Part shown: piece by piece, positions 27,721-36,878 of the stretch
Numbering within the stretch: the first letter of the stretch is position 1
Layout: the number at the start of each line of letters is the position of its first letter
Assembly (NCBI GenBank): GCA_017610405.1
Contig: JAFCCD010000007.1
Location: 1-38,910, forward strand
DNA length: 38,910 bases
Reading direction: 5' to 3'
Origin: Nanobdellota archaeon
Lineage (GTDB): Archaea; Nanobdellota; Nanobdellia; Pacearchaeales; GW2011-AR1
Position numbers and translations under genes: made by a program
The notes under the pieces: model-generated
Told to the model about the DNA's origin: nothing
The model's input: only the letters and a program-made list of their open reading frames with translations
The model's database searches: none

Positions 27721-28389
27721 TCATCTTTCAATACAAGGGCCTCTTTCTGAAGAAGGCTTTTGCCATTCGTAAAATATGAGCTTTATCCAACCAAGATAAG
27801 GGGTTAATTTTAGGGCAGCTTTTCCAATCAGTTGATCTTCTCTTATTTCTTTTTCAAAATTAAATTGTCCTTGATTGTTATCCCCCATAGTAGAAAAAAC
27901 TCTTTCACCATTACTTTCTTTTATTTCAACTATCCTGTGAATTACAGGATTTTTTTGATTTGCATTAAAAATAATTATGTCTCCTATTTTTAACTTTTCA
28001 GAATTTGCCCTAACTATAAGTAAAATATCTCCTTTATTAAATCCGTTTTCCATTCTAAATTTTTGAAAATCTTCTTGATCTACTGCTAATTCAAAATATT
28101 TATCTTCCTGTCTTTCCCACCAAGCGTTAGAATCAGAAAATAAATTTCCCTTATGATACATACTGCAAGATTCAACAATTGCTAAAGGTAAAGAAGTTCC
28201 TGTTACTAAACTGAAAAGAGGAAAAAAAATGAGTTTTATGAATATAAACAAGAAGACAAAAGCAAATATCCATCCTTTAATACTATTATCTTTCCATAAA
28301 AAATACCAGAATTTTTTAAAAAAACTTTTACCTCTTTTTTCTAAAACCATATTTAAATTAAATTTTTGAAAGTTTTTAAAATGTTTCAT
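27721..28389 (-). CDS. signal peptidase I (S26, archaeal/ER type)
   Basis: 222 aa; TM then VESCSMYHKGNL, GDIIIFNANQKNPVIHRIVEI, GDNNQGQ. Confidence 0.9.
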   Translation of the reverse strand: MKHFKNFQKFNLNMVLEKRGKSFFKKFWYFLWKDNSIKGWIFAFVFLFIFIKLIFFPLFSLVTGTSLPLAIVESCSMYHKGNLFSDSNAWWERQEDKYFELAVDQEDFQKFRMENGFNKGDILLIVRANSEKLKIGDIIIFNANQKNPVIHRIVEIKESNGERVFSTMGDNNQGQFNFEKEIREDQLIGKAALKLTPYLGWIKLIFYEWQKPSSERGPCIER

Positions 28390-28413
28390 AAAAAGGAAAT
28401 CAATGAAAACTAA

Positions 28414-28686
28414 TTATTCTTTTTTTTCAGAATGAATTTTTTCATATGCATTAACTATGGTTATTGTTAGTAAATCTTTTCTTAACCCTTCTAGATTATT
28501 ATTCTTATATAACCCAGGATCTAATCCTCTTAGAGATTCTTTTACTTTTTTATATTCTATTTTAAAATATTCTACATCAACCCCTGCTCTAGCAGCTTCT
28601 TCTATAAGGGCTCTTTCTATATCAGAATTCCATACTACTTCCTTCCTTATTTTATCTTTTTGTTTAATTAATTCTATCAAATCCAT
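28414..28686 (-). CDS. small hypothetical protein
   Basis: 90 aa charged helical ORF. Confidence 0.5.
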   Translation of the reverse strand: MDLIELIKQKDKIRKEVVWNSDIERALIEEAARAGVDVEYFKIEYKKVKESLRGLDPGLYKNNNLEGLRKDLLTITIVNAYEKIHSEKKE

Positions 28687-28763
28687 ATTTTTTTCTAAAT
28701 CTTATGCTATTTAAGTTTTTATATTCAAATATAGATATACACAAAGCCTCAAGAACCAAAATA

Positions 28764-28793
28764 TTTAAATAGTGTATATTGCGTGTATACACG
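28764..28793 (+). promoter_or_regulatory. TATA box (TTTAAATA) plus 12-bp palindrome CGTGTATACACG near the expected start site
   Basis: tttaaata 28764-28771; perfect palindrome 28782-28793. Confidence 0.5.
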
Positions 28794-28857
28794 AGAGGTA
28801 TATCCTCATCCATCTTTTTCCAAATTTTATGGAAATAGGTACCCTCTTTTCAACCCA

Positions 28858-28876
28858 GCCGTGTCAATGACACGGC
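28858..28876 (+). promoter_or_regulatory. GC-rich hairpin GCCGTGT-CAATG-ACACGGC at the 5' end of the CDC48 operon
   Basis: 19-nt interrupted palindrome (9-bp arms around one central A); an in-frame ATG at 28867 lies in the loop. Confidence 0.6.
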
Positions 28877-29247
28877 ATTATATTCACAAAATGACAGATA
28901 TATTTGATAACACAATCCTTTGTAAAAACTGTAATGTTAAAATGAACAAGGGAAAACTTGTTAAAAACGGATTTGTTTTAAGAATAGTTGTTTGTCCAAA
29001 GTGTAATAGTAAAATTATTCATCCTGCAGATGAGCAGGAATACAATAGATTTATAAATTTAAAGAATAAGGAATTCAGAGTTAAGATGAGACTTGTGGGA
29101 AACAGTTATGCTGTCTCAATTCCAAAAGAAATTGTCTCTTTTATTAGAGAGCAAGAAAAGATTATGGATGATATGGTAAGATTATGTTTTGAGGATTTTG
29201 GAAGACTCTCATTAAACTTTGATGAGGCAAAGAAATTAAATAAATAA
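28867..29247 (+). CDS. zinc-ribbon + AbrB/SpoVT-like protein (start 28867 or 28891; track gives GTG 28783)
   Basis: LCKNCNVKMNKGKLVKNGFVLRIVVCPKCNSKII, then RVKMRLVGNSYAVSIPKEIVSF (AbrB-like swapped-hairpin pattern). Confidence 0.65.
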   Translation: MTRHYIHKMTDIFDNTILCKNCNVKMNKGKLVKNGFVLRIVVCPKCNSKIIHPADEQEYNRFINLKNKEFRVKMRLVGNSYAVSIPKEIVSFIREQEKIMDDMVRLCFEDFGRLSLNFDEAKKLNK

Positions 29248-29255
29248 AATGTAAA

Positions 29256-29453
29256 ATGGTAAAAACATATTTAAAAGTAAGAGAAAGATCCTTTCTATTT
29301 GGGGGAGAAAAGATTGTTATTGATGGAGAGAATTTTTATCTAAAATATAATGGGGATAAAGATATGGCTTATAAATTGGCTAAAAATATTATCGGAAGAC
29401 ATAGGGAAAGTGGTTTAAAAGATAAATTAAATTTAAGTACAAAATCCTGGTAA
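29256..29453 (+). CDS. small hypothetical protein in the CDC48 operon
   Basis: 65 aa; 8 bp after the previous gene, same strand. Confidence 0.5.
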   Translation: MVKTYLKVRERSFLFGGEKIVIDGENFYLKYNGDKDMAYKLAKNIIGRHRESGLKDKLNLSTKSW

Positions 29454-29454
29454 A

Positions 29455-29820
29455 ATGGTAACAATTGAAAAATTAGAATCAACCTTATTGAATGAAGAAA
29501 TGAAAATTAAATTAACTCCAAATGAGAAATTAGATAATTTAATTACTTCTATTTTTTATCTTAAGGAAAGACAAAATAGGATTGTTATAGAAACGAAAAG
29601 AATCGGTCCTAATAAATATGAAAATAAAATAATTAAAAATAATGGATTTAATTTTTTAGATAGCCAAAGAAAAGATTTTTTAGAAACTATGGAAATTCTT
29701 GGGCAAAAAACATTAGAGAGAATGCCTAATAAAAATACAACTAGGTCTTGTTTTGAAACTTTTTTATATACACTTGATCCTTTTGGAATTAAAAGATTAA
29801 ATAAATATTTTTTAAAATAA
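29455..29820 (+). CDS. hypothetical protein in the CDC48 operon
   Basis: 121 aa; 1 bp after the previous ORF and 1 bp before cdc48. Confidence 0.55.
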   Translation: MVTIEKLESTLLNEEMKIKLTPNEKLDNLITSIFYLKERQNRIVIETKRIGPNKYENKIIKNNGFNFLDSQRKDFLETMEILGQKTLERMPNKNTTRSCFETFLYTLDPFGIKRLNKYFLK

Positions 29821-29821
29821 A

Positions 29822-32095
29822 ATGAAAGAAAAAGAAATTCAACTTAAGGTTGTCGAAGCACAACAGGATGATGCCTATAAAGGAGTCGCAAGAATAGATT
29901 CTGAAATTATGAGAAATCTTGGTATTAGTAAAGGAAATCGAGAGACAGTAGCAATTGCAGATAGAGCATATCCTGCAGATGTTGGGGAAGGAATTATAAG
30001 AATTGATGGAATTCTAAGAAGAAATGCAAAGACAGGTATTGGAGAGGTAGTAAAGGTTTCAAAAGCAGAAATTAAAGAAGCTAAAAAAATAATAATAGCA
30101 CCTGCCCAAAAAAATATAATGGTTCAGGCAGAACCTGAAAGTTTGAGAAATGGTTTGTTAGGAAGGGCTGTTCTTAAGGGAGATGTTATTGTTCTTGGAG
30201 GAACCCAGAGAAGAAAAGATTTACTTTCTGAAGATTTTGGAGAATTTGGAGATCTGTTTGGAGATATGTTAGGAAACATGGGTTTTAATCAATTTAGTGG
30301 TGGAGGACTAACACAAATTAAATTTGTAGTTGTAAATACATCTCCTAACCAACCAGTAATAATTCGAGAAAATACTCAAGTTACCTTAAGTCCTAAGGCT
30401 GTAGAAATAACAGAAGAAAATATTCCTGAAATAAACTATGAAGATATTGGGGGATTATCAGAAGAGATAAAAAAAATTAGGGAAATGGTAGAAATTCCTA
30501 TAAAACATCCTGAAATTTTCCATAGGCTTAGTATAAATCCTCCAAAAGGTGTTTTGCTTCATGGACCTCCTGGAACAGGTAAGACTCTTCTTGCAAAAGC
30601 TGTAGCAAGTGAAACTGAAGCTAATTTTATACTTTTAAATGGTCCTGAAATTATGTCAAAATTTTATGGTGAGAGTGAAAAGAAAATAAGAGATATCTTT
30701 GAAGAGGCAGAGAAAACAGCGCCAACAATAATATTTATTGATGAAATTGATGCAATAGCTCCAAAAAGAGAAGAAGTTACTGGGGAAGTTGAAAGACGTG
30801 TTGTTTCACAGTTGTTGACTTTGATGGATGGTCTTAAATCAAGAGGGAGAGTAATTGTTATAGCTGCAACAAATAGAGTTAATTCTATTGATCCTGCTTT
30901 GAGAAGACCTGGAAGATTTGATAGAGAAATAGAGATAAATGTTCCGAGTAAAGAAGGTAGACTCTTAATATTAAAAATTCATACAAGAGGAATGCCTCTT
31001 TCAAAAGATGTTAAATTAGATGAAATTGCTTCTATAACTCATGGTTTTGTCGGGGCTGATATTGAGTCTCTTGCAAAAGAAGCTGCTATGGGAGTTTTAA
31101 GAAAACTTCTTCCAAAAATTAATCTTGATCAAGAAGAACAAGTTCCTCAAGAAATTCTAAAAAAATTAGTAATAAAACGTAATGATTTTATGGATGCCTT
31201 GAAAATTGTCCGTCCTTCTGCAATGAGGGAAGTTCTTGTAGAAACTCCGAATATTAAATGGAGTGATGTTGGTGGGCTTGATAAAATTAAGCGAGAACTT
31301 AAAGAAGCTGTTGAATGGCCAATGAAATATCCAAAAATGTTCAAAAGAATGGGTATAAGACCTTCTAAAGGAATTCTTCTCTATGGGCCTCCTGGAACAG
31401 GTAAGACTCTTCTTGCAAAAGCTGTAGCAAAAGAATCAGAGGCTAATTTTATTCAGGTTAAAGGACCTAGCTTATTGAGTATGTGGGTGGGTAAATCAGA
31501 AGAAGGAATGAGAAAGATTTTTGAAAGAGCTAGACAAGTTTCTCCTTGTATTATTTTCTTTGATGAAATTGATGCGCTTGCAGGAAAAAGAGGGGTTGAA
31601 ACCGGAACAAAAGTTACTGAAAGAGTGTTGAATCAAATGCTCTCAGAGATGGATGGTCTTGAAGATCTTCATGATGTTTTGGTTATAGGTGCAACAAATC
31701 GACCAGATATGATTGATCCAGGACTTTTAAGACCAGGAAGATTTGATAAGATTTTGCTAGTGCCATCTCCTGAAGAAGAAGGCAGACTTCAGATTTTGAA
31801 AATTCATACAAAAAATATGCCTTTGGATAAAAATGTAAATCTCTCTGATATTGCTAAAAAAACAATAGGATATACAGGAGCAGATATAGAAGCCCTTGCA
31901 AGAGAATCTGCTTTGATTGCTCTTAGAGAATCAAAAGAAGCAAAAATTGTTAAAAAGAAACATTTTGAAGGGGCTTTTAAAAAGATAAAACCAAGTGTGA
32001 ATAAACCAACTCTTGAAGTTTATAAAAAAATGGAAGATAGCTTTTTGAAATCTGCAAAAGCAGCTGTTCCTCTTGAGAGTTCTTACTTTGGGTAA
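29822..32095 (+). CDS. cdc48: CDC48/VCP-type AAA+ ATPase
   Basis: 757 aa; N domain plus two AAA modules ([34 protein letters not shown]), SRH regions, [14 protein letters not shown]. Confidence 0.96.
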   Translation: MKEKEIQLKVVEAQQDDAYKGVARIDSEIMRNLGISKGNRETVAIADRAYPADVGEGIIRIDGILRRNAKTGIGEVVKVSKAEIKEAKKIIIAPAQKNIMVQAEPESLRNGLLGRAVLKGDVIVLGGTQRRKDLLSEDFGEFGDLFGDMLGNMGFNQFSGGGLTQIKFVVVNTSPNQPVIIRENTQVTLSPKAVEITEENIPEINYEDIGGLSEEIKKIREMVEIPIKHPEIFHRLSINPPKGVLLHGPPGTGKTLLAKAVASETEANFILLNGPEIMSKFYGESEKKIRDIFEEAEKTAPTIIFIDEIDAIAPKREEVTGEVERRVVSQLLTLMDGLKSRGRVIVIAATNRVNSIDPALRRPGRFDREIEINVPSKEGRLLILKIHTRGMPLSKDVKLDEIASITHGFVGADIESLAKEAAMGVLRKLLPKINLDQEEQVPQEILKKLVIKRNDFMDALKIVRPSAMREVLVETPNIKWSDVGGLDKIKRELKEAVEWPMKYPKMFKRMGIRPSKGILLYGPPGTGKTLLAKAVAKESEANFIQVKGPSLLSMWVGKSEEGMRKIFERARQVSPCIIFFDEIDALAGKRGVETGTKVTERVLNQMLSEMDGLEDLHDVLVIGATNRPDMIDPGLLRPGRFDKILLVPSPEEEGRLQILKIHTKNMPLDKNVNLSDIAKKTIGYTGADIEALARESALIALRESKEAKIVKKKHFEGAFKKIKPSVNKPTLEVYKKMEDSFLKSAKAAVPLESSYFG

Positions 32096-32099
32096 TAAA

Positions 32100-32297
32100 A
32101 TGGTAAAATTAACAGAAAGATTAGATAAAAAAAGAATTAAGGAATTAGAAGAGACAGGAAGAATAAAAATTCTTTCTTATGGAAATGATAATAGATTTTT
32201 TGCCATAGTAGATTCAAAAAATCTTTATAAGCATGTTAATGACTCTGATGGGGATTATGTTCTTCTTAAAGAAAATTATCTTGAAAAATCTATTTAA
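32100..32297 (+). CDS. small hypothetical protein downstream of cdc48
   Basis: MVKLTERLDKKRIKELEETGRIKILSYGNDNRFFAIVDSKN...; ATG at 32100 preferred over the track start at 32073, which overlaps cdc48. Confidence 0.5.
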   Translation: MVKLTERLDKKRIKELEETGRIKILSYGNDNRFFAIVDSKNLYKHVNDSDGDYVLLKENYLEKSI

Positions 32298-32300
32298 TAA

Positions 32301-33179
32301 TTATTCACTCGTAACAATAACCTCATCTTCTGAAATTAAAATAGTGTGTTCTGCTTGGCTAACTTTACTTCCTTGAACTTCTACAAGTTGAGAAAAATGA
32401 TGGAGATTTCCGTTGTTTTCTAGTTGTTTAAGACCAAACAAAGCTTTTGTTCCAAATTTTTTAACAAGCCAGCGAGAACAAAAAGGCAAAGTGTTATATT
32501 CTTCTTCTATAAATCCAAGAATCTCCCTTGATATAGGATTTCTTATATTTTTCATATCTTTTAATTCATAAATCCCAGAAGGTTTTCCCTCACGAATTTT
32601 TCCACTTCCTGTTGTTGCAAAAGGCTCAATAGCATAAAGTCCTTGTTTTAATCTTATATTTTTTCCCTCATTGGTATTAGGAATAGTAATTCCTGCATGA
32701 AGCTGGTATTTAGTTATACTATGTCCTGAAAGATTCATTACTGGAGAAAAACCATAAGATTTTATTGTTTTTGAAATAACATATCCTATTTCATTTGTTG
32801 AAACATTTTCTTTTACAATTTTCAGAGAATTTTCTAAAGCTTTTTTAGAGGCTTCTATGAGTTTTTTATTTTCTTCATTGTTTTCTAAATCTATTGAGAA
32901 TGCAGTATCAGCAATCTGTCCATCTATGTGGGCTCCAAAATCAACTTTCAATAATCCAGAAGCTAGAGTTTGATCATCATGTGAAGGAGTGTAATGTGCA
33001 GAAATATTATCTATACTTAAAGTTACAGGAAATGCAGATTTTGCCCCTAGTTCTTCTATTTTCTTTTCCATTTTTTCAGCAATTTCTAATAAAGCAACAT
33101 CTTTTTTTATGATTGATTTGGCATATTTTCTAACTTCAGATGTTATTTTTCCCGCCTTGAGAATTTTTTCTCTATCCAT
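32301..33179 (-). CDS. map: methionine aminopeptidase type II
   Basis: 292 aa; AFPVTLSIDNISAHYTPSHDD, KVDFGAHIDGQIADTAFS, LSGHSI, IEPFAT. Confidence 0.95.
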   Translation of the reverse strand: MDREKILKAGKITSEVRKYAKSIIKKDVALLEIAEKMEKKIEELGAKSAFPVTLSIDNISAHYTPSHDDQTLASGLLKVDFGAHIDGQIADTAFSIDLENNEENKKLIEASKKALENSLKIVKENVSTNEIGYVISKTIKSYGFSPVMNLSGHSITKYQLHAGITIPNTNEGKNIRLKQGLYAIEPFATTGSGKIREGKPSGIYELKDMKNIRNPISREILGFIEEEYNTLPFCSRWLVKKFGTKALFGLKQLENNGNLHHFSQLVEVQGSKVSQAEHTILISEDEVIVTSE

Positions 33180-33245
33180 ATTTTAAAAGTTATAATGAGC
33201 TTTAAATAATCTTGTTTTTATAAATATTTTCTTTAAAATTTTTGC

Positions 33246-33842
33246 TTAATTTTTAAATTTTTCTCCAATGAAAAAGAAAGGAAACAAGATATCACTTATA
33301 CAACAAGGGATTATAACAGATATAAATACAATTAAAAAAGCACTTATAAAATAAATAAGATTAAAACCTGAACTAAATGCTAAAAGATAAAACAAACTTG
33401 CAAAGACAGATAAAAAAACATGTATGAAATGAGGTATCTTGGTTATTTTGGTAAATATCCCAATCAAACTTCCGATTATTGCTGCAGCTAAAATAAGAAG
33501 AGGTTTTTCAATTAATAATAAATGGAAAGAGGGTCTTAAATTGAATATGTTCCCTCCAAGCCAAGGGAAGATTATATCACTGAGACTTCCGATGATTATT
33601 GCTCCGGTTATTCCAATTAATAATGCAGGAATTATTTTAGGTTTGTATTTATAAAAAATTCCTGTAGTTACTATTGATGAAACAATTATGTGTAGCGGAT
33701 GAAAAACCCCAAATAAATTTTCTGAAATTTGTTTTTGAAGCAGATATTGAAAAAGAAAAACCAATATTATTGCAATTATTGTTGCAAATGCAGTAAAAGG
33801 AAGATGATTTTTTAATTCATGAATTATTTCCTTTGTTTCCAT
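33246..33842 (-). CDS. polytopic membrane protein of unknown function
   Basis: 198 aa, about six hydrophobic segments; start overlaps the polB stop (TAATG). Confidence 0.65.
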   Translation of the reverse strand: METKEIIHELKNHLPFTAFATIIAIILVFLFQYLLQKQISENLFGVFHPLHIIVSSIVTTGIFYKYKPKIIPALLIGITGAIIIGSLSDIIFPWLGGNIFNLRPSFHLLLIEKPLLILAAAIIGSLIGIFTKITKIPHFIHVFLSVFASLFYLLAFSSGFNLIYFISAFLIVFISVIIPCCISDILFPFFFIGEKFKN

Positions 33843-36313
33843 TAAAAATCTCGTAATGTCATTTGCTTATTTCCTTTTATAATTTCTTTTATTTCTATGC
33901 CAAATATGTTGAATATGGCTTCAACTGCAGGAAGAATCTGTCTTTCTAAGTAATATTCAATATTATATTCTCCTTTTTCCTCAGAAAGTTTTATTTTATC
34001 ACGAACTAATTTTTTCTTTTCTTTGGTTTCTGCAACATAATATTTAATTAGTTTTCCATCACCTATAGGAATTCCTTTTTCTTTCATCTTTCTCGCAGCT
34101 ACAACATGTGGTGAAATTGCTTTGTATTCTGAAAGTGGTTTTTTAAGCATAGTTCTTATTATTAATTCATCTTTGTTGATTTTTCTCTGTTTTATTTTTA
34201 TTATTATATCTTTTACATATTCCAATGCTTTTTTTTCATTTCCTTCTTTAAGAATAAGATTTATTATTTTATTTTGAACTTCTCTTGCTAAAGAACACCA
34301 ATCTCTTCTAACTGTTTCAAATCCGCGAATCTTTAATTTTCCTTTTTCACTTATCAAGGCGTATTTTTTCTTTGCACCAATTGTTCCTGTTCTTTTTGTT
34401 ACCCATAATCCCCTTTTGTAAAAATCCTCTAATTCTAGTTCCATTATTCCTGGGAGTTCTGAATTTAATTTTTTAAGGAATTCTTTAGCCTGAACTTTTG
34501 TTTTATTCCCTAGGCAAAAACAAATACTGTCTGTATCTGCGTAGATAACATTATATCCTGCTGATTTTGTTTTTTTAATTATTTCCTTGTTTAACTCTCT
34601 TACAAATGCTAGAATTGAATGAGAACTTTCTACTGAAAAATATCTTGCACCAAAAAAAGCTATATAACCGTGAACTGATGCAGATAAAAGTTTGAAAGCA
34701 TTACTTCTTGCCTTGGTAATTGGATTTGGATTTTTTTTGTATTCTTTTTTAAATTTCCTTCTTTCTTCAAATATCTCATTTGCAATAGTTGCTATAAATC
34801 CTTGTTTTTTAGAGAAATAAAATTTTGTTTTTTTCCCATTGAATTCTATTTCAGGAGATTCATAAGAATTTTTTTGTTTCTTTTTTAAAAGAGTTGCTTT
34901 AGATATGTTGAATGAAACTATAATGCTAGTATGCATAGAAGTAAAATCAAATATTACAATATCTTTGTATAAACCAGGTATAGGTTCATAAACAAATGCT
35001 CCTTCTGAAGGAGTTCTTGTTCTTCTTTTAGAGATTTCTTCATGCAGGGGACGTTTTTCAGGAATTTCATTGAATTTTTCTAGTCTGTGTAAAATATATG
35101 ATTCTACTTGTTTTGAAAGACCATATCTAGAAACATCAAATATTGGTTCTTGAATGGTTCTAGTGAATTCTAGAAGATCAGGCCAAAATTTTCCAAATAA
35201 TCTAAATGTTAAATCTGAATCATGTAGATTATAATCAAAATATTTTTCCCATTGATGTTCTTTTATTTTTGAAGAGTGTTTAAATTTAAAATCTTTTTTT
35301 GAATCTTCAAGAAATTCTTTTGAAACTTCATTTAATGAGAGGGTTTCAGATTGCATATATTGGGAATAAGCTGTTTGAATAAATCTTAATAGATCAATAT
35401 GGGTTATTCCTGAGATTTTACTAGTTTTCATCCTTCCTCTTGAAAATTTTGGTTGGCTTTCATCTAATCCCAAAGTTAGAGGAATTTTGAATTTGTCCGC
35501 TCTTGCCCTAAGATAAGGTAAATCAAATCCATCTGAAAAATAACCAACAAGAAAATCAGGAGATATTTTTTTTACATATTCTACAAATTTTTCTAAAAGC
35601 TCTTTTTCATTTTCTACAAATTCAACATAACTTGGTTTAGAAGTTGTTTTTTTCCATGTTAAAACTTTTTTTAAATTATCTGAAACCAAGGAAATCATGA
35701 GTATTTCCCCTTCTCCTATCTTAAATTCATCACATTCTATATCATATGCTAAAACTTTTGGAGAGAAATCTTTTTTTTCTATTTCCTTGAATTCTTTAAG
35801 TTTCAAACATAAATCAACATCTAACCCTGAATCAATTCCCCCAAATTCCTGAGAATTATTTAACATCTCTCCTTCAACATCATACCAATTCAAAGGAATT
35901 AATTTTTTTTCAATAATATAATGAGTTATAAATCCCAAATCATAACCTCTTCTTTTTTCTATTTCAGGAAAGCCCATCTTATCTGCGATATCATGTAAAT
36001 CTTTATAATTTGTAGCAAAAACTTTCAAGGCCCTTACTTTTTTGTTTAGAAAGTTTTTGTTTTGTAATTCAATTTTTTCAACTTTAGTCTGTCTTCCTTT
36101 TATATCTAATTTTATTTTAGAAATTTTTTTAATTAATCCATTAATCTTTTTTTCACTTAAACCTTCTTTTAAAATAGCCCATAAAAAAACAGGACACGAA
36201 TCTATTATACAAACTCTTTTTCCTTTACTATTTCTTCCAATTATTTTAGTATAGTTTTTCCCTTCAAAATCAAAATAATCATAATCTATTGGTATAAAAT
36301 CTGTTTTTATCAT
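33842..36313 (-). CDS. polB: family B DNA polymerase
   Basis: 823 aa; Exo I LAYDIECDEF, Exo II GYFSDGFDLPYL, Exo III YNLHDSD, motif A DFTSMHTSII, motif B KLLSASVHGY, motif C YADTDS; no intein. Confidence 0.95.
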   Translation of the reverse strand: MIKTDFIPIDYDYFDFEGKNYTKIIGRNSKGKRVCIIDSCPVFLWAILKEGLSEKKINGLIKKISKIKLDIKGRQTKVEKIELQNKNFLNKKVRALKVFATNYKDLHDIADKMGFPEIEKRRGYDLGFITHYIIEKKLIPLNWYDVEGEMLNNSQEFGGIDSGLDVDLCLKLKEFKEIEKKDFSPKVLAYDIECDEFKIGEGEILMISLVSDNLKKVLTWKKTTSKPSYVEFVENEKELLEKFVEYVKKISPDFLVGYFSDGFDLPYLRARADKFKIPLTLGLDESQPKFSRGRMKTSKISGITHIDLLRFIQTAYSQYMQSETLSLNEVSKEFLEDSKKDFKFKHSSKIKEHQWEKYFDYNLHDSDLTFRLFGKFWPDLLEFTRTIQEPIFDVSRYGLSKQVESYILHRLEKFNEIPEKRPLHEEISKRRTRTPSEGAFVYEPIPGLYKDIVIFDFTSMHTSIIVSFNISKATLLKKKQKNSYESPEIEFNGKKTKFYFSKKQGFIATIANEIFEERRKFKKEYKKNPNPITKARSNAFKLLSASVHGYIAFFGARYFSVESSHSILAFVRELNKEIIKKTKSAGYNVIYADTDSICFCLGNKTKVQAKEFLKKLNSELPGIMELELEDFYKRGLWVTKRTGTIGAKKKYALISEKGKLKIRGFETVRRDWCSLAREVQNKIINLILKEGNEKKALEYVKDIIIKIKQRKINKDELIIRTMLKKPLSEYKAISPHVVAARKMKEKGIPIGDGKLIKYYVAETKEKKKLVRDKIKLSEEKGEYNIEYYLERQILPAVEAIFNIFGIEIKEIIKGNKQMTLRDF

Positions 36314-36462
36314 TGAGTTTAAAAGAAGATGAGTTATTTAAAGTTTCAGAATTCTGTTAAAAATAGATAATTAAACAGGATTCAAAACCCCTATTTTGTT
36401 GTTACTTCTTTCGAGTTTCTACAAGGGAAAAGATTTAAAAATTAAAAATTCTAATATTTATC

Positions 36463-36825
36463 ATGAAAAATATAGAAAAAAATATTCTTAATTCATTTAA
36501 ACTTGCTAAAAGTGATATAATAAAAATTCAGGATAAATATCTTGATTTAAAAAAAATTCAAGCTAATATTCTTGATAGATTATTTAAATTAGAAACAAGT
36601 AAGACTAAAATACAAAGACCAATAAAAATTGTTCAGGAAATTAAAAAGCCTGTTATTCATACTAAGCGTAAGATTTATGTTGCTTCAAAAGAAGGGAAAA
36701 AATTTCACCTTCATAATTGCCCTTATGCACAAAACATAAGGCCTAAAATGTTGGTTAAGTTTAAGACAAAAACCACTGCCTTAAATAATGGTTATGAACC
36801 TTGTAAATGTATACATAGGATATAA
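36463..36825 (+). CDS. coiled-coil protein with C-terminal Ada-like metal-binding domain
   Basis: 120 aa; YVASKEGKKFHLHNCPYAQNIRPKMLVKFKTKTTALNNGYEPCKCIH resembles the Ada-type zinc-binding module. Confidence 0.6.
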   Translation: MKNIEKNILNSFKLAKSDIIKIQDKYLDLKKIQANILDRLFKLETSKTKIQRPIKIVQEIKKPVIHTKRKIYVASKEGKKFHLHNCPYAQNIRPKMLVKFKTKTTALNNGYEPCKCIHRI

Positions 36826-36878
36826 TCAAAGATTCTTTTCTTCATAAATTATTTATATTCTAATTACATATATTTTTC

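Noticed and set aside
2539-36313. Inteins in MCM or PolB
   Set aside because: Both are common archaeal intein hosts, but protein lengths (681 and 823 aa) and continuous motifs show no insertion.
36314-36462. Possible C/D-box or other ncRNA in the polB upstream gap
   Set aside because: gatgag- and cag-like fragments occur, but no properly spaced C, D', C', D boxes or stable structure could be supported by eye.
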